From Janthinobacterium sp. 17J80-10 (GTDB lineage: Bacteria; Pseudomonadota; Gammaproteobacteria; Burkholderiales; Burkholderiaceae_D), in NCBI RefSeq assembly GCF_004114795.1, contig NZ_CP035311.1, forward strand, positions 2,294,001-2,358,000: DNA of 64,000 nucleotides, read 5' to 3'. The notes under the pieces are model-generated. The model made no database searches. It worked only from the letters and a program-made list of their open reading frames with translations, and was not told the origin of the DNA. How positions within the stretch are numbered: position 1 is the first letter of the stretch; every line of letters starts with the position of its first letter. A program made the translations under genes and the position numbers. Positions 1-8,050 of the stretch are shown one piece after another.

Positions 1-807
1 GCGCTGAACAAGCGGGAATTCCTGATGCGCCTGACAGCCTGGAGAAAGTCGCGCCGAATCGACCTGTATGGCTTTATCCTGAGCCATCTGCACAAGTTAA
101 TGGCGTTGCTGAAGATCGCTTTCACCCTGGGCATCCCGCTGCTGCTCGACTACCTGGTCCGGGACGGCATGCCATCCGAATTCAGCCTGTTTGTGTTATT
201 CGAGCGTCTGGCCGGTTATCCTCTGGCGATCCTGGCGTTCGTGCTGATCGCGACCTTCTGCAACTACTGGGAACACCGCCTCTGGCACAGTGCCCTCCTG
301 TGGCCGATTCATCGCTTCCATCATTCAGCGACGGATTACAACGTGCTGATCGAAACGCGCAAGCATTTTACCGAGGTGCTCATGACGCCGCTTTTCTTTA
401 CCTTGCCCATGATCCTGCTCGGAGCCCCCCTGGAATTCGTGCTTGCGTACCTCGCGCTCGTGCTCTTTCAGGGATTCATGAGCCATACCGATCAGTCAAT
501 CAGCTATGGCTGGATCGGACAGTTCCTGTGGATCGATCCCGTTTATCACAAGCTGCATCATTCTCTATCACCCGATCATATCAACAAGAATTTTTCCGGC
601 ACCCTGCCCTTGTGGGACAGGCTGTTTGGCACGTATGCCCATGCAGACCACCCGATCGAAGTTGGTGTCAGCGATGGGCCGCATTACGCCACCCAGCCAA
701 TCTGGAAAATTTACCTGATCGATTTTTCGGAATTGCTGCAAAACCTTGGCGGTGCAGTCAAGGAAGCGCTTGGACGCCGCGGTGGAATCCAAGCGGCGGA
801 GGAATAA
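1..807 (+). CDS. Fatty acid hydroxylase / sterol desaturase superfamily protein (5' end cut by window)
   Basis: Integral-membrane di-iron oxygenase of the fatty acid hydroxylase superfamily, expected to hydroxylate or desaturate a lipid. The three histidine clusters of the family are visible: HRLWH, HRFHH and HKLHH, followed by the usual DRLFGTY end motif. Hydrophobic stretches lie before the first cluster and between the second and third. The frame is open from base 1, and the first Met in view (base 25) need not be the real start, so the protein is probably longer than the 268 residues seen. It converges on the glycosyltransferase with a gap of about 30 bp. The substrate cannot be read from sequence. 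A role in modifying the lipid of the nearby lipopeptide is possible but not supported by operon structure. Confidence 0.85.
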   Translation, partial: ALNKREFLMRLTAWRKSRRIDLYGFILSHLHKLMALLKIAFTLGIPLLLDYLVRDGMPSEFSLFVLFERLAGYPLAILAFVLIATFCNYWEHRLWHSALLWPIHRFHHSATDYNVLIETRKHFTEVLMTPLFFTLPMILLGAPLEFVLAYLALVLFQGFMSHTDQSISYGWIGQFLWIDPVYHKLHHSLSPDHINKNFSGTLPLWDRLFGTYAHADHPIEVGVSDGPHYATQPIWKIYLIDFSELLQNLGGAVKEALGRRGGIQAAEE

Positions 808-838
808 CTGGCTGCCACTTGTTGCTGCGGCAGATATT

Positions 839-2056
839 TCAATGCATTTCGCTGGATGGCCGGTCTTGCAAAGTAATGGGGTCGTCAAAGCGGGAGCGGG
901 CATTCTTGCAAGGGGCGCCGGCATCCAGATGCAAGGCCCGGATTGCCTGCAGAAATGTTGGCTCGATTCTTTCCCAGAGGTATTGATTTCCGCTCATCCG
1001 GGCGCGGGTTTTCATTTCATGCAATTCCCGGCGTCGCCTGGCCAGGTGGCGAATGGCCTTGCCGAGACTGAAACTGTCGTACTTGAAAATCAGGCCGTTG
1101 CGGCCATGAGAAACATATTGGGTATGGGTGCGAATGTCGCTGGCCAGCACAGGCAGCCCCGACACCAGGTATTCGAAGAGCTTCGTGGGCGGGTTGAAGC
1201 GCCACCAGGGCTGGTCTTCCCACAAGCACAATCCGGCATCCGCTGCCTTCATAATCGCAGGAATTTCTGTTCCAGAAACTCGGCCGCAGACAGTGACTGC
1301 GCTGGCAATGCCAAGCCGGATGGCATAGCGGCGGCAATAGGCGACTTCCTCATCGCTGGCGCCGATTAAGGTGAGGTGTGCCACCGCCCCTTCCCGATTG
1401 GCCAGCCTGATTGCTTCAAGCATCAGGTCACGGCCACGCGGCTTGCTGACCGTACCGACATAGACCAGGCGCAGGGGAGAATCCGCCGCTACCGGCTGCT
1501 CGGGCAGCCGTTCCGCGAAAGCCTTGTCGACCCCCATGTAGATCAGCTTGACACGATGCGGAGCGCATCCCTGTTCCAGCAAGTCGTCACGGTGCGCTTC
1601 GCCGATTGGCATGACCAGCGTTGCGCGGCGTGCTGGCTCGAAGAACAGCCAGCGCAAGGCGAGTTTGCGTGCCATGCGCTTTAGCATGGGATGGGAAGGG
1701 GGAGATGCGGTGAAGCGGCTCGGATGTTCATTCCAGTAAAGTGCCGTGGGAATCCGCCCGAGCAGCCACACCATTGGCGCCAGGAGGGAATGCAACAGGA
1801 CCACGCAGGCGGGCTGTCGCGCCCGTAGCAATCGGGCGCAGGCAAGGATGTACTGGCACCAGCCTTTACGGCCCTCGCCGTGCGGTAGAACGATGTATTC
1901 GATGCCGTCCATCAGCAAAGCCGGATCAATCAGCGGCGCATGACTGATTACGGAAACCTGATATTGCTTGGCCAGCGCCCTGATCCGGTAAGAAAAATCC
2001 AGGAATCCAGGCTGGTCATGCGAAAATCTGGTGACAATTATGCAATGTTCTCTCAT
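839..2056 (-). CDS. Glycosyltransferase, GT4-like (GT-B fold)
   Basis: Predicted cytoplasmic or membrane-associated glycosyltransferase of 405 residues that would transfer a sugar from a nucleotide donor to an unknown acceptor. The N-terminal half is an acceptor-binding Rossmann-like region. The second half begins at LRLVYVGTVSKPRGRDLML and carries the donor-site signature PPTKLFEYLVSGLPVLAS, in which the glutamate and the following turn contact the nucleotide sugar in GT-B enzymes. There is no signal peptide. It stands alone, converging on the hydroxylase gene and divergent from the PHB depolymerase. Surface polysaccharide or glycolipid synthesis is the usual context for such genes, but no other polysaccharide gene is in view. 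The family call is firm and the substrate is unknown. Confidence 0.85.
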   Translation of the reverse strand: MREHCIIVTRFSHDQPGFLDFSYRIRALAKQYQVSVISHAPLIDPALLMDGIEYIVLPHGEGRKGWCQYILACARLLRARQPACVVLLHSLLAPMVWLLGRIPTALYWNEHPSRFTASPPSHPMLKRMARKLALRWLFFEPARRATLVMPIGEAHRDDLLEQGCAPHRVKLIYMGVDKAFAERLPEQPVAADSPLRLVYVGTVSKPRGRDLMLEAIRLANREGAVAHLTLIGASDEEVAYCRRYAIRLGIASAVTVCGRVSGTEIPAIMKAADAGLCLWEDQPWWRFNPPTKLFEYLVSGLPVLASDIRTHTQYVSHGRNGLIFKYDSFSLGKAIRHLARRRRELHEMKTRARMSGNQYLWERIEPTFLQAIRALHLDAGAPCKNARSRFDDPITLQDRPSSEMH

Positions 2057-2492
2057 CCCGTAAGTTTCACGTTCACTTTATATGATTAGAAATGATGCGA
2101 ACCGACTTGCGTCCGCATTAAAAAAGTAAAGCGGACGGGTATACCTGCCTGCACTAGCCGGGCAATAAACGTTCAGTTTAGGGAAGATCGCTTGCCGGGC
2201 GCTGACAATCCACAAACATCGAGGCTGTCTCCGATTTCCGACAGGGGAGGAAGCTAACTTTCGCGCGCGCCCGGGGTGTAAATCCTTGAATAATCTGAAT
2301 AATCTGGATGACTGTGGACCTTGATCGCACTGACTGGCCGAAATACCAGTCCCGCAAACATAGTAAAAATACCATGTTGAAAAAAAGATATGGACGACTT
2401 GTTTTATTATCACTCCGTCATGCATAACTGATATTTATTATTTTAATAACAATAAGTTTCAATTCCCTTAAATATAAACAAGGAAACGACCA
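2057..2492. other. Intergenic region between divergent glycosyltransferase and depolymerase genes
   Basis: AT-richer non-coding stretch that must carry the two divergent promoters. A direct repeat of the type TGAATAATC occurs twice close together near 2287-2303. The last 80 bases before the depolymerase are strongly AT-rich, and AAGGAAACGACC just before its ATG provides a ribosome binding site. A leftward 115-codon open frame here has no recognisable domain and atypical composition, so I do not call it a gene. Confidence 0.5.
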
Positions 2493-3824
2493 ATGCGTTC
2501 TAATATGACATTAAAAACCCTGGCAGCGCTGCTGGTGGCCGGAGCATCGGCTTCCGCCTTTGCGCTGACCCCAGGCACTGGCACATGGGTGAAAGAGACC
2601 ACGCTGTTTGGCTTGCAGGACGCATACACGTATGTCCCGAAAAATACCGCGCCGGCCACGATTGGCCAGGGCCGTGCGCTGATGCTGACCTTGCATGGTT
2701 GCGCCATGACCGCATCGGGCAACGTCATCAATAAAAAATATAACTGGGAAGAAACCGCTGAAAAGTACGGTATGGTCGTCGTTGCGCCGACCGTGCCCTC
2801 CGGTACGACTGCCACGCGCACCTATTCTGGCTGCTGGGACTGGTTCGGTGCAAACCATAGCCGTACCACCCGTGATGAAGCGATTCTCCTCAAACTGATC
2901 GATGCAGTGAAGGCACGCTCTGGCCTGGATATCGATCCGAAACAAATTTATGTGACTGGCCTTTCCTCTGGCGGCGGCGTTGTCGTCACGCTGGGTTGCG
3001 TCGCTCCCGACGTTTTTGCCGGCATGGGCATCAACACCGGCCCCGCGCTGAACACCGCCGCCAATGCCGGCGTCGGCTCCAAGGCAGCCCGCACGCCGCA
3101 GCAAATCGCAAATGACTGCAAGGCGTACGCCGGCCCTAACAGCACTGCACTGCTGACGCAACTGACTTCGGTTGTGAACGGCTCCAGGGACACGACAGTC
3201 GACCCCACCCACTCCTGGGCTAATCGTGACGGGATGAAGGTCGCTTATGGTGCATCCTTTGACGGCGGCAGCTTTACCGAAGTTAAGAGCGTTGGCAAGG
3301 TCTGGAACGATAACCAGAACCGTCCCCGCGTCTCCTATATTGAAGCAACCGACATGGCGCACGCATGGCCGGCAGGTGCAGGCGGCAGCGGCGGTGGTAC
3401 CTGGGTGGATTACACCCACGTCAACTATCCTGCCTACGTGACCAAGTTCTTCTTCGAGAACAACCTGCGTGTAGAGCGCGATCCGAACGCAACCACCACT
3501 TCGACGACATCGACCACTTCGACGACATCGACAACTACCACGACGTCGACCACCACCACGACCACTGTCAAGGATGGTCCGGTGACCCCGCCGCCACCGC
3601 CACCGCCGCCAGTTGAACCGCCGCCCCCGCCACCACCTGGCACGGCGCCAGTCTGCTACACGGCAAGTAACTATGCACACGTGTTGGCTGGCCGCGCCTA
3701 CAGCTTCTGGGGTGTTGCACGTGTAGTCGGTTCGAACGAGTACATGGGATTCGTGAATACCTTCACCAGCACCACGCTGAAGAAGACCGGCACCTACACC
3801 TACGCGATCGGCACCTGCAACTAA
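2493..3824 (+). CDS. Secreted poly(3-hydroxybutyrate) depolymerase family esterase
   Basis: Extracellular serine esterase of 443 residues that is expected to hydrolyse poly(3-hydroxybutyrate) or a similar polyester. A signal peptide covers about residues 1-24 (Ala-rich, ending SAFA). The catalytic domain shows an oxyanion HG motif (LTLHGCAM), the lipase box GLSSGGG with the nucleophilic Ser, a candidate Asp near SRDTTVDPTHSW and a candidate His in DMAHAWPAG. A Thr/Ser-rich linker follows (about residues 334-360), then a poly-Pro stretch, then a compact C-terminal domain starting near APVCYTASNYAH that would bind the polymer. Linker plus binding domain is typical of extracellular depolymerases. 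The RBS AAGGAAAC precedes the ATG and a strong terminator follows. Feruloyl-esterase-like activity is an alternative, since these families share the fold. Confidence 0.82.
   Translation: MRSNMTLKTLAALLVAGASASAFALTPGTGTWVKETTLFGLQDAYTYVPKNTAPATIGQGRALMLTLHGCAMTASGNVINKKYNWEETAEKYGMVVVAPTVPSGTTATRTYSGCWDWFGANHSRTTRDEAILLKLIDAVKARSGLDIDPKQIYVTGLSSGGGVVVTLGCVAPDVFAGMGINTGPALNTAANAGVGSKAARTPQQIANDCKAYAGPNSTALLTQLTSVVNGSRDTTVDPTHSWANRDGMKVAYGASFDGGSFTEVKSVGKVWNDNQNRPRVSYIEATDMAHAWPAGAGGSGGGTWVDYTHVNYPAYVTKFFFENNLRVERDPNATTTSTTSTTSTTSTTTTTSTTTTTTVKDGPVTPPPPPPPPVEPPPPPPPGTAPVCYTASNYAHVLAGRAYSFWGVARVVGSNEYMGFVNTFTSTTLKKTGTYTYAIGTCN
3495..3530 (+). repeat. 18-bp tandem repeat in the Thr-rich linker of the depolymerase
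   Basis: The 18-base unit ACCACTTCGACGACATCG occurs twice in perfect tandem, followed by degenerate copies up to about 3570. It encodes a TTSTTS-type linker. Such repeats can expand or contract in frame. Confidence 0.8.
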
Positions 3825-3851
3825 GCGCAGGGCGTTCCGCACAGTCCAGAA

Positions 3852-3885
3852 AATCCCCCGGTTGGAAGCAACCGGGGGATTTTTT
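3852..3885 (+). terminator. Rho-independent terminator of the depolymerase gene
   Basis: Perfect 12-bp stem AATCCCCCGGTT / AACCGGGGGATT with a 6-base loop, followed at once by a T run. It lies 28 bases after the depolymerase stop codon. Confidence 0.93.
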
Positions 3886-3954
3886 GTCGATTGGCTCTTG
3901 TCGCGGCCAGCGCGAAAGCGCAACCATGCGCCGTACCTTGCCTGGTCACGGCAT

Positions 3955-3980
3955 AAAAAAAACCGCCGTAGAGGCGGTTT
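3955..3980 (-). terminator. Rho-independent terminator of the NRPS-PKS-CCR operon
   Basis: Stem AAACCGCC / GGCGGTTT with a GTAGA loop. It is flanked by an A run on the left, which reads as a T run on the minus strand, and by a T run on the right, so it can act in both directions. It sits about 25 bases beyond the stop of the CCR gene and marks the end of the biosynthetic operon. Confidence 0.88.
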
Positions 3981-4005
3981 TTTGTTGTGCGTTGCGCCAG
4001 TGGAT

Positions 4006-5319
4006 TCAACCGGAAAACCGCTCCTCGATTTCTTCCCGTGTCTTCATCCCGGCGATATCGCCCGGCATGATGAGCACGCTTGCATTGCCGATAATCTTGT
4101 TGTTGTACAGGTCATGGTGCGCCTGCGGCAGGTCATTGTAGGCATAAGTACGGCTGTTGATGACGTCCACCTTGCGCTTGGTGATCAGGGTATTGGCCTG
4201 GCGACAGTCGAGAAAGTTCGCATAATGCGAGCCAAGGATGCGCTTCTGGTGCATCCACAAGTGCCGCACGTCGAAGCTGAGTTCGTAACCGGTGGTGGCG
4301 CCGCAGATCACGATACGGCCGAAGCGCGCCGCCAGGAATACGGACGTGGCGAAGGTTTCGCGCCCGGAGTGCTCGAAGACGACGTCGGGCGAGCGCTTCT
4401 GGCCGCAGATTTCCCAGATGCGCTTGCCCATCGCCTTCATCATCTGGTTGCGGCGGGCATTGTTGGCGGCCGTTTCATAATGGTTGAACTCGGTATCGGT
4501 GACTTCGTAACCCTTGAATTCGGTGCGGTTGATATAGCCGATGGCGCCGAGTTTCATGCAGAACTTGCCTTTTTCCTCGCTGGACACCACTGCAATCGCG
4601 TCAGCGCCGACTTCGCGGCACAGTTGGAGGGCATAGGTACCCAGGCCGCCGGCGCCGCCCCAGATCAGCACCAGTTCGCCGGGCTTGATCTGCGCCTGGG
4701 TAATCAGCATGCGGTACGCGGTGAAATAGGTCAGGATATAGGATGCGGCATCTTCCCAGGCCAGGTGCTTCGGCTTCGGCAAGATCTGCTGGGCCTGGAC
4801 TGCGACGAACTGGGCGTAGGTGCCGTCAGGTGTTTCATAGCCCATGATGGCGTGGTTCTGGCTGCTCATCGGGTCGAAAGACGTGAAGTTGGGGTTGTTC
4901 AGGCCGCCATTGCCGTGTTCCAGGCATTGCTTGAAACACGTGACAATGACTTCGTCGCCGACCTTGCAATTCCTGACGTTCTTGCCGACCTGCCAGACGA
5001 TGCCGGAGGCATCCGACCCCGGTACATGATAATCCTGATCGTGCAGGTTGAAGACGCTGATCGGCTGCCCCAGTCCCGCCCATACCGTGTTGTAATTGAC
5101 GCCCACGGCCATCACCCGCACCAGCACATCGTTGTCGCCGACTTGCGGCACCGGGACCGTGCGCTCGACCAGGGCTTGCAGCGGCTCGCCGAAACGGTCT
5201 TTCTCGATCACCCAGGCCTGCATTCTTTCCGGCACGACGCCTGGCGTGCCGTATTCCTGCAAGCCATAGGATTGCGGACGGCCTGCAGATTCCTGGATGT
5301 TTTTCAGTATGGCAGACAT
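4006..5319 (-). CDS. ccr: Crotonyl-CoA carboxylase/reductase
   Basis: NADPH-dependent reductive carboxylase of 437 residues that turns crotonyl-CoA plus CO2 into ethylmalonyl-CoA. PKS-associated members can also use longer 2-enoyl-CoAs. It belongs to the zinc-free MDR branch: the GroES-like N-terminal half carries VNYNTVW, and the Rossmann half shows WGGAGGLGTYALQ. The family hallmarks FNLHDQDYHVPGSDASG and GSHYANF are present, the latter holding the His of the CO2-binding pocket. The ATG follows the PKS stop by 3 bp, with its GGGGGA ribosome binding site inside the end of the PKS gene, so it is translated with the synthetases and ends at their terminator. This argues for a dedicated supply of extender unit for the PKS. 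A role only in the ethylmalonyl-CoA pathway of central metabolism is less likely here. Confidence 0.93.
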   Translation of the reverse strand: MSAILKNIQESAGRPQSYGLQEYGTPGVVPERMQAWVIEKDRFGEPLQALVERTVPVPQVGDNDVLVRVMAVGVNYNTVWAGLGQPISVFNLHDQDYHVPGSDASGIVWQVGKNVRNCKVGDEVIVTCFKQCLEHGNGGLNNPNFTSFDPMSSQNHAIMGYETPDGTYAQFVAVQAQQILPKPKHLAWEDAASYILTYFTAYRMLITQAQIKPGELVLIWGGAGGLGTYALQLCREVGADAIAVVSSEEKGKFCMKLGAIGYINRTEFKGYEVTDTEFNHYETAANNARRNQMMKAMGKRIWEICGQKRSPDVVFEHSGRETFATSVFLAARFGRIVICGATTGYELSFDVRHLWMHQKRILGSHYANFLDCRQANTLITKRKVDVINSRTYAYNDLPQAHHDLYNNKIIGNASVLIMPGDIAGMKTREEIEERFSG

Positions 5320-5322
5320 GGT

Positions 5323-8050
5323 TTATTCCCCCATTAACGATGCAATTGGCTGGCCCTGGCGAGCGACGATACTGGCCAGGTTGCGGTGGTAGCGGCCGGC
5401 CAGTCCAAGGACATCAGCACTGGCGAAGCGGCGGTTGTCATATGCGAAGCGCACCCAGGTCTGCTCTTCCGGCACCACGAATACCCGTAACGGGAAGTGC
5501 CAGCCATCGACCCAGTCGGCGGCGATCGAACGGATCGGCAAGGCGCCCTCCCCGGACGCTGCGCGCGGGATGTTTTCGAAGATGAAGTTGCTCGAATACA
5601 GGGGCGCAGCACCCTCCCCCTCCAGCAATTCGGCGATGCGCGCCAGAGGCAGGCCCGCATGCGCTTGCGCATCGGCATTGGCGCCATGCACCGCCTGCAG
5701 CAGTTGCGTCACACTGGCGGCGGCATCGACGGCAAGCCGCACCGGCAGCGAATTGGTGCACTGGCCAACGACTTCCGCGATACCTTCATAGTCGGCGCTG
5801 CGCCCGGAGACCGTGACGCCATAGACGATATCGCGGCTGCCACTGACCTGGGCCAGCGACAGCGCCCAGGCCGCCTGGAAGACAGCATTGGCAGTCGTCT
5901 GGCTGGCGCGCGCGCATTCCTGGATACGGTCCAGCAAGGCGGCATCGACCGTCAGCTGGTGGCTGGCGTAGCGGTCTTCGCCTGTAGATGGCACCGGGCT
6001 GCAAACCGGCAGTGCCGCCAGCGGATCGGTGGGTCGGTAGCCGGAAAAGACCTTGCGCCAGTGCGCTTCGTCGCTGGCGGCCGGACGCTGCGCCAGCCAG
6101 CGGACATACTGGCCGAAGTCGGCATGGTCCGCCAGTGGCGGCACCTCGGCGCCACCGACCATGGCAAGCAGGCATGCCAGCAAATCCTTGCTCACCAGGC
6201 TGGAAGTCCAGCCATCCAGGATGATCTGGTGGTTCGACAGCACAATCGCGAATCGCCCGGATTGCGGCGCCAGCGTGATGTGATACAGGCGCAGTGCCGG
6301 TGCCCGGGTCAGGTCGTAAGGCTTGCAGCGATCCTCCGCCATCAGTGCCTGCACGGCTGCTTGTTGCGCTGCTTCATCAAGATGCGAGTAATCCAGCGCA
6401 GTCAGTGCAAAGTCCGCATGGCGGCAAACGACTTGCAGCGGCACGCCATGGTCATCTTCGATGAAACGCGTGCGCAAGACCTTGTGGCGCGCCACCAGCG
6501 CTTGCCAGACTGCCTGCAGGAGCTGCCGGTCGAGCGGGCCTTCCATGACGGACAGCGCTTGCGAGACATTGCTGCGCTGGCCAGCGCGATAGCGGTGGTA
6601 AATTTCCGACTGCAGTGCAGTCAGGGCATAGCAGTCTTCCACGTCCGCAGCCACGATGCCATGCTGCGCCAGGGTGGCATCCGGCAGGTGGCTGCGCTGG
6701 TGCGCCGCATGCAGCCCGGTCCAGTCGGCATGCGCGAGTTGCTGCAGCAGCTCGGCCAGATTGTCGAGCAGGCGCCGGACAGTGGCTTCCGTTTGGCGCC
6801 CGGTGCTGTAAGTCCAGTTCAGTTCCAGGCAGCCATCCTGGATCAAGGCGGCAATTTCATGCTGGTACAGGCGGTGGTTGTCGGCGCCCCGCAAGGCATC
6901 GATGGCGCACTCCTGACCGCCGGCGGGAAGGTCGACCTGTCCAAGGTAATTCAGCGATACCTGGGGTCGCGGCAATCCGGCGAGGCGCGCGCGCAGATCG
7001 GCATTGTCATGGAGATTGGTAAGCCAGGAAAGGCTCAGGCCCTGGCGCGGCACGGCATCGATTTGCGCCTTAATGCCAAGCAGTTGTGCCGGCAAGGCTT
7101 GCGGCTGCAGCTGCAGGAATAGCGGTGCGCCGCTGCCGAACCAGCCGACCGTGCGGCCAAGATCCAGCCCGTCGAGGTCAGGCCGGCCATGGCCGACCAC
7201 GTCGAGCGCGACATTTGTGCTGCCTTGCCAGTCGGCCACCGTCCTGGCCATCCCGGCGATCAACAGCTCATTGAACTTGACGCCTGTGGCACGTGCAGCT
7301 TCCTGCAAGGCTTGCGTTGCCTCGGCGCTGAGCCGGGTGGCAAGGGTATGCGCATCGCGCTGCCGGTTTGATCCGTTCGAAAAATCCTCCGGCAAAGTCG
7401 TCGCCGATTGCGCGGCGTTGCTGCCGATTTGTCCGGCAGCTTGCTGCCAGTAGGCGATATCAGGAGCCAATGCATCGGTATTGGCCACAACGGCCAGCTG
7501 TTCGGCAAATGCCTTGTACGACGACGTCTTCGGCGGCAATAGCGCAGCCAGGTCGCTGACACCCTCGCCGGCAGCGACCAGTGTCGTTAAATCCTCGAGA
7601 ACGACGCCCAGCGACAGCGCATCCATCACCAGGTGATGGGCGATGATCGCCAGCCTGGCGCCGCCGTCGGGCAGCTTGAAGCAGGCCAGTTTGCACACCG
7701 GACCGCCCTGGATGTGCATCTGTTCCTGCACACGCTGGCAATGCGACTGTATGCTTGCGTCGAGGGCGTCCGCCGGGATGCCCGACAGGTCGGCATAGTC
7801 GGCATGATGCTCCGCCTGCAGCTCCGGATAAACCTGCTGCCAGGCGCTGCTTTCATGGCTGCGGACAAAGTGCGAGCGCAAGGCATCGTGATGACTGACC
7901 AGCGCGGCTACGATTGCATTCCAAGCTTCGGGCGCCACCGGCTTTGCAGCGTCGACCAGCAAACCGACGTTCCAGCGGTCGGCATCGGCCCAGGCTGTAT
8001 CCAGGAATTGCTGCTGCACCGGCGCGCACACCGCTGCGCCGCTGACCTCG
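5323..8050 (-). other. Epimerase-type domain followed by terminal condensation-type domain, both with altered active sites
   Basis: About 8030-6690 encodes an E-clan domain. It has AHHLVMDALSL, matching HHxxxDGxSW with G to A and W to L, and it has the E-specific RTVGWF and LNYLGQ. The conserved EGHGRE is VGHGRP, so the catalytic Glu is missing. About 6690-5323 encodes a C domain in which HHxxxDG reads HQIILDG (codons near 6213-6236), so the second, catalytic His is Gln. No other HHxxxDG is present in it. The protein ends with this domain. Confidence 0.8.

Noticed and set aside
2078-2425. 115-codon minus-strand open frame between glycosyltransferase and depolymerase
   Set aside because: No family resemblance, AT-rich promoter-like DNA and no good ribosome binding site.
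3495-3640. CRISPR-like or mobile-element repeat in the depolymerase gene
   Set aside because: The repeat is an in-frame coding repeat of a Thr/Ser linker next to a Pro stretch, without spacers or terminal inverted repeats.
2511-3923. Minus-strand open frame of 470 codons across the PHB depolymerase
   Set aside because: The opposite strand holds a signal peptide, lipase box and linker. The antisense product is Arg/Gly-rich with no domain.
6690-8030. Calling the E-type domain an active epimerase giving a D-residue
   Set aside because: The catalytic Glu of EGHGRE is missing and the upstream carrier is loaded by a PKS, not by an amino acid.
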